Assembly: GCA_945859605.1 (NCBI GenBank)
Contig: OX243819.1
Coordinates: 3,422,537-3,486,536, forward strand
DNA from: Lumbricus rubellus
Lineage: Eukaryota; Annelida; Clitellata; Crassiclitellata; Lumbricidae
Length of the DNA: 64,000 bases
Direction: 5' to 3'
Part shown: in pieces, positions 45,631 through 55,728 of the stretch
Layout: each line of letters opens with the position of its first letter
How positions within the stretch are numbered: position 1 is the stretch's first letter
Program-made: the position numbers and the translations under genes
Notes under the pieces: generated by a model
Told to the model about the DNA's origin: nothing
What the model saw: the letters and a program-made list of their open reading frames with translations, nothing else
Databases searched by the model: none

Positions 45631-45699
45631 TGACGTCATAATTCTCATATATGACGTCATCACTATAAATGGCGTACATGCCTTCGCTTTTCGTCAGTT
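45631..45699 (+). promoter_or_regulatory. Core promoter candidate: two CREs, TATA box, initiator
   Basis: TGACGTCA occurs at 45631-45638 and 45652-45659 (21 bp apart), TATAAA at 45664-45669, and TCAGTT at 45694-45699, about 30 bp after the TATA box. This is the spacing of a TATA/Inr promoter; full CREs are bound by CREB/ATF factors in animals. Function is inferred. Confidence 0.6.
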
Positions 45700-45732
45700 T
45701 CGCAATTGTTCATTTCTGTGAAGACGGTGAAG

Positions 45733-45884
45733 ATGCCGAAGAAGGCGACGACAGAAACGATTAAAACGACAAAAAATGTGACAAAGATAGGCCTATTGGG
45801 GAAGCAGAAAACGAAGACCAACGTGCATTGTTCCCCATCTGAGCGGCAGTCAATCATCGAAGTGAAAAAGAAATTATTCGTAAT
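45733..45884 (+). CDS. First coding exon of an unrecognised lysine-rich protein
   Basis: Starts about 37 bp after the putative initiator, with A at -3 of the ATG. Encodes MPKKATTETIKTTKNVTKIG, then KQKTKTNVHCSPSERQSIIE and VKKKLFV. The donor AAT|GTAAGTG is phase 2. If unspliced, the frame stops just inside the donor (51 residues). A possible second exon after TTTCGTTTAG at 46621 would add about 12 residues and stop. The family is not recognised; S-P-S-E-R-Q-S-I-I faintly recalls N-termini of some transposase-derived proteins, which is only a guess. Confidence 0.45.
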
Positions 45885-46802
45885 GTAAGTGAATGATTTT
45901 TCGCCGTCATTTCAACGATCGAAAATAGGCGTAGGCTAATCGATTTCTATAATAGCTATAGCCTATAAAAGAAGTTTAATCAAACGTGAAATATTAGGCT
46001 ATTATGAAATGAAAAATTAACTTGATGCAAGTTCTCAGAAATGAATATAGCCTATGAAAGTAGGTCTAAAGTAGAAAAAAGAAGTAGGCCTCATAGCCTA
46101 ACTGAAAGATTAGACATTTTTATTTTTACGGTGGGCGTTTTTGTTTTCTAACTGCATCGACTGTTCATGAATTTGACTTGTAAAGTAGGCTATTCATCTA
46201 GCGCGTATACTGTAGGCCTACCGCTCTACATTAAAAGTGTCAAATTTGCCTCCTAATGAAAGTTTGACCAAAATTTCGAAGGTAATTTTGTCTGCCTTTG
46301 TCTCTGTAAGCTTATGTCGCAAACAGTGACTATAGCCTATATTGCAGTATTGCTCCATAGCAACGGTGACCGATGGACGAAACACACGTCATCTCCAGCC
46401 TATTATGACGTAATAATGTAGCTTTCTCCCGGTCACCCCCCCCCCAAAGAAGTCTAACCTGAAGTCATTTACATTTTGGTCCATAGACGACAAGAAAATG
46501 AAGCTCATTATGACGTCATGCATAGGCCTAATGATTATCAATTCCACAGATTGGAGAACCATAATTATTATTGTTGTGAACTTTCATGCAGGCGTTAATT
46601 GCTCTGTCTTTATTTCGTTTAGACATGGAAACCATTCGAGTCGATTCGACAACAAATAGGCCTAGATGAAAATTAGGCATGCATATAGGCCTACCTGAAG
46701 ACGGGTCGCAAGTCTAGAAGTTGTGCAGGACCTGAATCAAAATGATGGAAATTCCGAGTCGGAGGAATAGCGAGCGTCAAACGCACGAAGCCGCTCATGA
46801 AG

Positions 46803-47329
46803 GTTCCCTATCATTTGGTCGTAATTGATTTCGTCGTAATCAATTCGTCGCAATTTATATCGTCGTTAATTAAATCGTCGCAACATAATTCGTCGCATGC
46901 AAATCGTCGCATTCAGTCCGTCGTTTTTCATGTCGTCGTCAAATAATACTGTCACAGTTTAGTTCTTGTTATATATCTTATGTAGTAGGCCTACATCAAA
47001 AATTCTCATCATGCAAAACTAATTTAAAAACTGACATTTTATTAAATTCGATATAGCTAATTTAAAAAACAGGTTAAAAGCACAATAAAACGTAAACACG
47101 ATAGGCCTATGCTAGGTGTACCTTGTATTGTTGGGTTTATATACGTCGACTCGAAGTCTGCTGTGACAGACGCTCCTTACGACGAAATTTGCGACCAATA
47201 CGACCAAATGATTGCGATTAGTTGTCTGCGACGATATAGAGGGCGACCAATTGACTCGCGACCAAATAATTTACGACTATAGGCTAATAATAATTATGAC
47301 TGCGACGAAATGATCTGCGACGATATGGA
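46803..47329. mobile_element. DNA element with 14-15 bp periodic TCGTCG ends
   Basis: TCGTCG or a one-base variant starts at 46831, 46845, 46860, 46875, 46890, 46904, 46918 and 46933. The right side (about 47180-47322) carries the complementary CGACGA/CGACCA motif at similar spacing. Outer ends GGTTCCCTATCATTTGGTCG and the reverse of GGGTGACCATCCATATCGTC are imperfect inverted repeats. No clear target duplication was found. Probably a non-autonomous transposon. Confidence 0.7.
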
Positions 47330-47586
47330 TGGTCACCCAAGAATCGATTATTTGTTCATTCGTTATTTCGTTTAAATCCGTTTGTGCAGCTATAATTTTA
47401 ATTCTTGGTCTATTTAATTCTTCTGCTTGTTAGCCTATAATAGGCCTAATTATTCATCCATTCATCCATTCTAGATCGATCTTGTAGGCCTATTTTATTC
47501 CTTCGTAAACAATAGTTCACTACCTACTACTGTCTTGTCATCGTATTATCCAGCCTACTACATAAGATATATAACATCGTCGTTCG

Positions 47587-47640
47587 AATAATTTTTTATC
47601 ACGGTATGATCTACCGATCATACCGTGATAAAAAATTATT
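47587..47640. repeat. Perfect 25-bp hairpin with 4-base loop
   Basis: Arm 47587-47611 (ending TATCACGGTATGATC) pairs perfectly with 47616-47640; the loop is TACC. It ends ten bases before the TTAA target of the adjacent piggyBac-type element. Confidence 0.95.
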
Positions 47641-47653
47641 TTAATTTTTTTAA

Positions 47654-48749
47654 CCCTCGGTGGCACCCCTTTTTGAAAAACACGTTTCAGTACCCCTGGG
47701 GGTCAAATCGACCCCACTATTTTAAGCATGTTTTGAGTATAATATTTCCAATGAAACAACCATAGATGTAAAAAACGATGAAAATAAAATAAAAAACGGT
47801 AAAAAACGACGTTTTTTTCAAAAAAATAAAAAACGACAAAAAAACCATAAAAAACGGAAACGGAAAATAATTTGACTTTGCTACATCTAAAACCGCATTT
47901 TACCCTTGAAAACCTTGATTAGGAACCTACTACACGCAGGCTATCTCTTAAATGATGATGTTAAACGATGAAATAATGACTTTAGTTAGCTGAATCCTTG
48001 AGAGTTGGCGGAAAACATAAGGAATATCAGAAAAAATTAAAATTAAGTGAAATAATAACAGAAAGTAAACGAATAAATAAAGATAAAAAAATAATAAAAA
48101 ACGATAAAAAACGATGGGAAAAATAAAAAACGAAAAAAACGACGTTTTTGGGGAGAGAATAAAAAACGGAAAAAACGTTTTTTACAACTATGGAAACAAC
48201 TAATGCACAATATCAACATTGTAGATATAATATATACATGTATATAATGTATGTATGTAAGTTTGTATGTATGTATGTATGTATGTATGTATGTATGTAT
48301 GTATGTATGTATGTATGTATGTATGTATGTGTGTATGTGCGTATGTATGCATGTAAACATGTATGTATGTGTTTATGCATGTATGTATGTATGCATGTAT
48401 GTATGTTTGTATGTATGTATGCATGTATGGTTGTATGCATGTATGCATGTATGCATGTATGCATGTATGCATGTATGTATGTATGTATGTATGCATGTAT
48501 GCATGTATGCATGTATGTATGACTTTGTATGTCGCCATATATTTGCACTACTATTTGTTTACTTTCTCTGTCAAACACCAACACTGGTTCCCTGCTTCAA
48601 GAATGACGTACTAAATTGAATGAATCTGTTGAGCAGAAACATAGAATCAAAGTCTTAGAAGCTTATACGCATACATTGCACAGTTGAGGAAATATATACA
48701 AGAAATGTATGCTGGGGGTCGAAAATACCCCCAGGGGTACTTCCGAGGG
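47654..48749. mobile_element. piggyBac-type non-autonomous element
   Basis: TTAA on both sides (47650-47653 and 48750-48753) with inverted ends CCCTCGG and CCGAGGG. Subterminal CAGTACCCCTGGGGGTC and CCCCCAGGGGTACTTC are also inverted. The body has AAAAAACG-rich repeats and a large ATGT microsatellite. No transposase is visible. Confidence 0.9.
48247..48527. repeat. (ATGT)n microsatellite with ATGC variants
   Basis: About 70 tetranucleotide units, first homogeneous and then increasingly mixed with ATGC. It is open in several frames on both strands only because it has no stops. Confidence 0.97.
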
Positions 48750-49306
48750 TTAAACTTGAGTAATTCAACACATAAAAATTATCTGTAATAGTTAATTTCT
48801 CTGTGTTGCTTTAGGATCCGCTGCATGACTGTCTGAAAGGATTGACCTGGGAAGATTGGCAAGAGGGATTGTGATGAGTGACGGTTGTGTGGCTCTGTGT
48901 TGTTTTTTGTTCTTGTTGTGTGTTTGTAGTTTATTTGTATTAGTACCTGCCGGGCCTCTGGCGTGGCGTAAAACCCCGTAAGCTCCTCGCAAAGGCAGGA
49001 GGGCCCCTGGCGCGGAGGCTACGGCTTAAAATCCCGCAAGCCCATTATTATTAATTTTGAATTTATTTTTATTTATGTACTGTGCATTGTTGAGCCGAGG
49101 GACGAGAAGAGGAATGAATGAGCGAAATGATTAGAGGGATATGTGGTGGGCGTGGAGACTTGCAAGGGACACGGTGCCAGATCGCAGTGGATCATCGAAA
49201 CATGGAATCAAGAGGACAACCTCAACTCAATCGACAACGAGGCTGACGCTGATTCGACCTCGCCAAAAAACTATTCAACATTATTCGAAATTGAAACAGT
49301 TTTGTT

Positions 49307-49662
49307 CAGTGCTAAAAAGTGTAAAAAAAATAAGTGCCCCTTACATTTTCAGGTGTGCTGGCCAGGGGCGCAACCAGAAAATTTTCCTGGGGGGTGCTCA
49401 GAATTATTATTGTAAGCGCCGATGGTGCGAAGTAGCGAGTGCCAAAGGAACTTGCTTGATTCTGTAATCTTAAAGACCGAATGACCCCTACCCCCCCCCC
49501 ACGCACCAAAAAAACTCATCGGATTTGGAAAAATTGCGTGGGTCACCTTTTTAGCCTGGGGGGTGCTCAAGCACCCTCCAGCACCCCCCTAGTTGCGCCA
49601 CTGGTGCTGGCCAAATAAGTGCCAGGACGCCGTCCGTGACCGTCCTGCCACACTTTGCCCTG
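49307..49662. mobile_element. Short hAT-like element split by a nested hAT
   Basis: Ends CAGTGCTAAAAAGTG and CACTTTGCCCTG with an exact 8-bp duplication GTTTTGTT (49299-49306 and 49663-49670). Same family as 2275 and 12469. Its body is split by the insertion at 49363-49603. Confidence 0.93.
49363..49603. mobile_element. Nested hAT-like element
   Basis: Ends CAGGGGCGCAACCAG and CTAGTTGCGCCACTG, with an exact 8-bp duplication GTGCTGGC at 49355-49362 and 49604-49611. Confidence 0.94.
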
Positions 49663-49800
49663 GTTTTGTTAATACAACCGATGAACAGTGTGGGGTGATG
49701 GACATCGCAATAAAGCAACAGTAATTTATTTGTATATTCTGTGTCGTGTCTTTATGACTGTTTTCAACTTTGATTGTCGCCTCTGCCATAGTAGAATTAA

Positions 49801-50262
49801 CCCGTTGGAGGTGAGGTGACGTATTGTAACCTTAGAGGTGATGAGGTGGGGTCTGATACCCCAACACATATTTTTATTGTCAAGTCGCGATATCAAATGG
49901 AAAACATTTCTTTGAGTTAAACTATTCTTCTATGATCAATTATCAACTAAACAGGCGATTATCCCGAACAAATATCTGTTTTCAATCCTTATTAGATGGC
50001 CAGAAGGTGAACCCATCCATTGTGTAGGCTACTTTGCCCGTGTAAGTTCGGTTTGTATACGAAAAAATCGCAATTTCCTTCAAATATACATTAAAATTAA
50101 AAACACTGTTCATTCAAAATTCTTGAAATTTTGGTAAAGTGTCCATATTTCATATTCACAAAGGTAGAAAAAAATAATCCAAGCTGGTTTGAGGTTTTTC
50201 CAACAAAAAATTAAAGTAGAATACCTCTGGGGTGTGACACACCCCACCTCACCTCCAACGGG
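49801..50262. mobile_element. piggyBac-type MITE
   Basis: TTAA at 49797-49800 and 50263-50266. Inverted ends CCCGTTGGAGGTGAGGTG match for 18 bp. Only 462 bp long, no coding capacity. Its ends differ from the element at 47654. Confidence 0.92.
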
Positions 50263-50570
50263 TTAAGTCGAAGTCGGTGAGCAAGTGAGATGGAATCAAA
50301 GTTCTTATAAGCAGTTTGCTGAATCTCTACTGGCCTTTTAGTAGGCTTTTACTTAATTCTTTACTGGGAATATCAATACGAGCAGTAACCTCAGTGACTG
50401 AAGCCAAACTGTGAAAGAGCCAAATATACTGTAGGCCTAGATGCTACAGAAACTACCAGTGCCGATTACGGTAGAGTAAATTACCGGGGAGTCCAGAGTT
50501 AAGACTATACCTCGTTCTTGGTTCTGAAGAAGAGATGAAGATAATAACACTCAGTTCTAAATAATCTAAT

Positions 50571-51245
50571 CAGTGACGTAACTAGCGTTGGGCATGGGGA
50601 GGCTTAAGCCCCCCCCCCAAACGAAGCTGAAGCCCCCTCCCAAATGAAATCAAACCGTTGTATGCTTACCGCTAATTTAAATAGACTACCGCATGGACGG
50701 CATACATGCAGTTACGGACGACCGGCCATGACTGCCTAAAAATGGCTCCATTTGAGGTCGACACAGCCAAAAATGCGCTGGTCGCTGGGGCTCCGCCCCA
50801 GACCCCCCTGGAGAGCTTACGGTAAAGACAAAACCTTTCTCTTTTCTAGTAGCAGTTTCATTTTTATTGTTATCCCGGTAGCTTGAGCCTTGCGACACTG
50901 AAAAACGACTTATTCTTAAAGTTTTTCGCGACTTTACCGTTCACAAATAGCTGGCAAACAAGAGTCTAAAAATGGTTCCATTTGAGGTCGACACAACCAA
51001 AAATGCGCTGGTCGCTGGGGCTCCGCCCCAGAGCCCGCTGGGGGAGCTTACAACGCTCCCTCAGACCCCCTAGTCTGGACGGGCTTCGTGCCTTCGCCAC
51101 TCGCAACTTCGCACCTTCGGCGCCGCCACTCACGATCAATTACAATATACAGCGTCCTGGCACTTCTTTTTTTACACTTTAAGCACTGGTCATACTTAGG
51201 GCTTAAGCCCCCCCCCCCAAACGAAAAATCCTAGTTACGTCCCTG
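50571..51245. mobile_element. hAT-like element with internal duplication
   Basis: Ends CAGTGACGTAACTAG and CTAGTTACGTCCCTG, with an exact 8-bp duplication AATCTAAT (50563-50570 and 51246-51253). About 85 bp is repeated directly at 50736-50822 and 50965-51052 (TTTGAGGTCGACAC, TGCGCTGGTCGCTGGGGCTC). A remnant of the short hAT family (CACTTTAAGCACTG) lies near 51150-51188, so this is a composite. Confidence 0.9.
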
Positions 51246-51552
51246 AATCTAATCTAATCTAACATGAACATTTCTAAAGCCTTATCACTTGAGAAAGTTG
51301 AGAGCAATTCAGAAACGCTTACGCTATCAGCGTGACAGTCCCATGAAAGAAAAAAGATCTTTAAATTTAAGCAGCGACGAGATGCAGGTGAATTTCCGAA
51401 ACCTCGTTGCTGTTCTGACTGATCTAGTTCAGAAGCAACAAAGGCCAAGATGCAGAAGATGTAGGCCTAGGCTAGGCCTACAGGTTACAGAAGTTTGGGC
51501 ATACCATGCATGCCTTGAGGCTAAATAGAAATTATGCACGTTTGTTTATTAT

Positions 51553-51750
51553 ACACGGTGGTCTAGTGGTGGCGTCGTTGCCTTGGAGCCGGAAGGTCCG
51601 AGGTTCGAATCCACCTCCCCGCGTAAGGACCTTGGGCAAGTCCTTCACTTACAATTGCTCAGCGCTTCGGCGTGAAACTCCGATGCAGTGTCCGCTCTGC
51701 ATCGGGAGCGCCTCTGAGTAGAGAGAGCTTGAAGGGGCGCTATAACAAGT
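51553..51750 (+). mobile_element. tRNA-derived SINE, best-preserved copy
   Basis: A box TGGTCTAGTGG at 51559-51569, B box GGTTCGAATCC at 51602-51612, a body with CCTTGGGCAAGTCCTTCACT, then a tail CGGGAGCGCCTCTGAGTAG...GGGGCGCTATAA that matches the CR1-like LINE tail. The shared tail suggests the SINE uses that LINE's reverse transcriptase. An (ATAC)n run follows to about 51795. Confidence 0.9.
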
Positions 51751-52904
51751 GCACATACATACATACATACATACATACATACATACATACATACCATGTC
51801 TGTAGGCCTACACCAAAATGCGGATAGCAATTGGTAGGCCTATATTAAAGAATATTCTGATCTTATATAGCCTAAGCTTACTGCATCCTACATTTTTGGC
51901 CCATCTACACATTTTGCATAAATCTTTTCCTTTGAACCAATTCATTCTCAGAGACTCAGTCTTATGAACGGAAGTAGGCCTATTATAGGTCCTATTACGA
52001 ATGAATTTTATCGTGGATTCCGACTAATCCACCATATTGAGTCAATCCAACTCCACAGTCTCCACTGACTAAATTGGTTTCTCTGACAGCGTTAACTTTG
52101 GTAAGGTAGAGAATGAAAAATGTCTAAGTTTCCAGATGATACAAAGCAGCCAAATAATTTATGAGAATAATTCACAATGTCGAGACAGCTGAACAATAAT
52201 AATCCAAAAGATCAAAAGGAGCCCAAAATATCGCTACGTCGCAAAGACGAGATTTTCAGTCGCGAGCATTGTAAAGTAGCCCAATTCGCGCTTTTCGTGA
52301 TGACCTGTCAACCCAGCCACGCCTACACCAAACTGTCGACGCGTCACATTGCTGCATGACATATGACGTAATAGCAGAGCTGTCATGGCGGGAGATCTTT
52401 CGCTTTAAGCAGGCGGTCGTAGAAGCAGTGGGCTAATATATATTATGGGGGGGCATCGTCGTCGGCTGTAGTAGTGTGGGACAGTCAGCTTTTACAGTGT
52501 TGGCTGTATACTGCATGGCGACGTCGTAGGCTACACCGATGATACGAGAGCCGCCGCTTCGTCCGCGCAACGGTCCAACCGTTGACGTATCCGGAACCTA
52601 CTTGTAAATATTTATAGCTTTGGCATGTCGCAGCGGTGTCGTTGGGACAGCATTTAGATGAGCGATGTGGACAGTCGCATTGGATGCAGTAATAGAGACT
52701 ACAGCAAAATAAAAATTAATATTGCTAGTAGGTCTACTATAATAGATAACAACAGTTTTAATAACAATAATCTTTACGATAATAACCAGATTTGATAATA
52801 ATGATAAAATAATAATAATAATGCAATAATACAAATGTCGGTTATTAATTCAAAGTCGTAGTCGTCCTATTCTAACAAACTTCTAAAGCGCCACTTAAAT
52901 GTCA

Positions 52905-53965
52905 TGCGATCTTACTGCGCATGCTATTTGCGACTTGATTAGACAGCTGTCACCAGAACATCCAAACATTATCACATCTTCCCCCATCCCATCTTCAAGT
53001 CACTCGATGCACTGGTTGAAAATTCTAGAGCGAATCCACTTCAAAGTTTTCTCTCGAACCTACAATCCCCAATTATTACTTACTTCTAGCCCAGATATCT
53101 TCACAAACTCTTCATCAGTGGCGGATAGTCTACAGAAATTTTCAAAGGGGGCGCCAAAATTTGTTACCTTGGTTCGGAAAAATTTTCGTAGGTCTTTGAC
53201 CAAAAAACTGATGACTTTTTTTAGTCACCTGGTCCAAATGTCTTGAAAATCTAAAAAAAATTCCTGCCAAAGTAGCTGATGACCTTTTTTTAGCCATTTT
53301 CATCGACCAACTGCCTTCAGCATGTACAATTTTTCCAAGCCAATGCTACAATTATAATTATCATCTGCTTTCTTAGTCATATCCTACTTTCACCTTTGCC
53401 CGTTCCATTGGTTGAAAACTGTTTGAAACCTGATGGGGGGGGGGGGGGGGTGAACGTCCCATAGACATTTCTGATGGGGGCATGGCCGGATTGCCCCCTG
53501 GATCCGCCCCTGCCTGAGTCTTCTACCCGATAGGCCTAATACTCTCTCCAGAGTCTCGACCGCCGGTCACATCTCATCTTAAGTTCTCCAACCTACCCAT
53601 ATATCTAACACTGCACCACGCTTATGGAATGACCTGCCTGCTAATTCCTCTCATTTACAGTAACTCCACCAGCATTACTAACCACGTACCATCACCTTCG
53701 CCAGGCTCCTCTCTCAGTCACACCTCGGGCTTTTCTTTCGAAATTGAAATCACACCTCTTCTTCAAGAACTCTTACCCTGTCTCATCTGATCTTTCACCT
53801 TCAAATTCCCGATCCTGCAGACGACACCCGCCTTCGTAGCTGTTCCGCTCCTCTGAACCTATGGCAACAGCTAGACCCGGATCTCCTTTGGATTACTGTT
53901 ACGCAACTCTCGTGAATAAGCTAGTGCCCCGCGCTTGGCTTTTGAACAGCGCTGTATAAGTTTGG
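52905..53965 (+). mobile_element. Second-family CR1/L2-like LINE 3' end, interrupted
   Basis: Encodes HWLKILERIHFKVFSRTYN before the interruption and LWNDLPANSS-type sequence after it, the C-terminal RT signature of CR1/L2 elements. The tail differs from the other family (CGTGAATAAGCTAGTGCCCC...GCGCT). A DNA element occupies 53116-53512. Confidence 0.75.
53116..53512. mobile_element. hAT-like insertion within a LINE
   Basis: Ends CAGTGGCGGATAG and GGATCCGCCCCTG are inverted. No matching 8-bp duplication was found. It contains a long G run at 53436-53450. Confidence 0.65.
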
Positions 53966-54269
53966 AAATTACGACAACGATTGCGATAAAGCGGCATCGC
54001 ATTGCGTCTGATGGTTGTGCCACTGCCACCCACCTTGGACGGACTCCCTTAGGATCTGCGCGTCGTATTGGTTAGGGAATTCCCGCCATTCTGCATGCAC
54101 AAGCGTAGCTACATAGCTTGATATAGCCTACATGACCAATGACCAGAGGTTTTTTTAGTTTGCCAATGGTTTGTCTCGCTCTGATCATGGATTTTTCGCA
54201 GAATTGTCGCCTCATAAATTTTAATCTGGATACGAACCTTCTATAAACACCCATGGCAACAACTGTTCA

Positions 54270-54450
54270 TTTCCGTCGCAGTTGGACTGGAAGCGTTTCT
54301 GGTTGATTATCTTGGGAGAGGCGCTATACATATATGCCTATGAATGTTCTGAACCTCTTGGTTGTTTACCTGATTCGTTAACTTATTGTGATCACAAACC
54401 AGCGCTCGTGAATAAGCTGGTGCCCTGCGCTTCCCTTTCGAATGGCGCCA
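54270..54450 (+). mobile_element. LINE 3'-tail fragments
   Basis: CGCAGTTGGACTGG, GGAGAGGCGCTATACATATA and GAATGTTCTGAAC fit the first LINE tail. CAGCGCTCGTGAATAAGCTG fits the second family. Confidence 0.55.
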
Positions 54451-54639
54451 AATACGACGTGAAGTCTGAATTTCTATGTAAACTATGCAGACAAGATTCG
54501 ATCTGCTGTCTAGACTTCTACACACCCAGCAGATCCTTCAGAGATTACTGATCTGTCTGCACCCGATGCGATTGTCCTTCCTAGAATCGAAGAACCGCAT
54601 AGTCAGAGGCCGTTGTAGATCGATAGAGTTTCGGTTGGG

Positions 54640-55084
54640 TCCGCCCTCCTCCTCTGCCTCGGCCTCGGCGCTCCTTCCTTCCTTCCACCCACCCACCCAC
54701 CCACCCATCGCCGAACCAGCCATCCTTCGATCTTACTCCCTCCATCCCTCTCTTCCCTCTTCTTCCCGCTTTCCTTCCGCTCCCCTCTCCATCACCGGTC
54801 TTTGGCGTGTTTGTGTATAGGACTACGGTTGCGTCGAGCATGTGTACGCTGGGCCATATAGCCAGGGAGCCACCACCGTCGCCGTCGCCGCCTGCGCCTG
54901 TGGCTGACCCGGGCGACCACCGCCGCCGCCTCCAGTCCTAAGACGGTCGGTCCTCGAAAGCAAAGACGGCGACGCGGCAGAAGAAGGAGAAGAAGAGGGA
55001 GAGAGAGGAGTCTGTTCAGTAATCATAGACCGACGACGACGACGACGACGGTAAACTACTTGGGGCGGCGAAAGAGGAAACGAG
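54640..55084 (+). promoter_or_regulatory. CpG-rich promoter and candidate 5' UTR exon
   Basis: Locally C-rich, then CpG-rich (CGTCGCCGTCGCCGCC, GACGACGACGACG), unlike the AT-rich surroundings. Donor-like CGAG|GTAAGC lies at 55084/55085 and GACG|GTAAAC at 55050/55051. No open frame with a clear start joins the downstream exon, so it is read as leader sequence of the gene with its first coding exon at 60194. The transcription start is not defined. Confidence 0.45.
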
Positions 55085-55180
55085 GTAAGCGTCCGAAGGG
55101 AGTCGCGTGATTAATTGAAGGCGTCTCAACACGCCCACTGATCCAGTTAATTCCGAAAGTGGTCTCTCGCAAACACCCTT

Positions 55181-55184
<4 letters not shown>

Positions 55185-55220
<36 letters not shown>
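55185..55220. repeat. (CT)n microsatellite
   Basis: About 17 CT units, with further short CT runs just downstream. Confidence 0.95.
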
Positions 55221-55222
<2 letters not shown>

Positions 55223-55537
55223 TGTTTGTTTGTCTCTCTCTCTGGTTGTTTGTTTGTCTGACTCTTTATCCCGTTCGGTAAACATCTCGCCAGTCGTCAT
55301 CTCGAGGATCGGTAGAAGCAGCAAGAAATATTCTGTCCGACAAAATAATTCGCAGATATTTATATGAACTGTTAAGATGGATGAAGCTACGAAAAAGACG
55401 TTCAAGGATTCTCGAAAATGGTGAAGACGATAAAAATATTCATTGATGCTCTGACTTAGATCCGAAAACTCGTTGCTGTTCTGACTCTTCAGAAATAATT
55501 GACTGCAGTGAACGCGAATTTTCAATGTGTATTCAGC

Positions 55538-55610
55538 GGATGCTTGTCTTAACTGGAAACGGAAATAGCTTCGAAATGGAGATCTGGGAAGGGCGACGAG
55601 GAATCGCGTG
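55538..55610 (+). other. Candidate leader exon
   Basis: Bounded by GTGTATTCAG and GCGTG|GTGAGTG. It contains an ATG frame that would hit TGA immediately on joining to the exon at 60194, so if real it is untranslated, contains an upstream frame, or an exon between is missing. Confidence 0.3.
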
Positions 55611-55728
55611 GTGAGTGAACAATTTCAGTCTCTTTGTCGTTGCTTCATAGCCATAGATCGTCGTCGTCGTCATCATCAGCTGACTTTGTCGTTGTAATCA
55701 TCGGTTGTCGTATGACTTACCATGCAGA

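Noticed and set aside
46831..46945. CRISPR-like array of regularly spaced TCGTCG
   Set aside because: The repeat is only 6 bp with a 14-15 bp period, the genome is eukaryotic, and the right end mirrors it; fits transposon ends.
48043..48619. Several 83-123 codon frames rich in Met-Tyr-Val-Cys or His-Thr-Tyr-Ile
   Set aside because: Translation of the ATGT/ATGC microsatellite.
51553..51625. tRNA-gene-like A and B boxes
   Set aside because: The sequence does not fold as a full tRNA, lacks a proper acceptor stem, and continues into the SINE body; it is a SINE head.
54538..55026. Minus-strand frames rich in Gly/Glu/Arg opposite the CpG-rich block
   Set aside because: Composition-driven open frames; splice donors point to the + strand.
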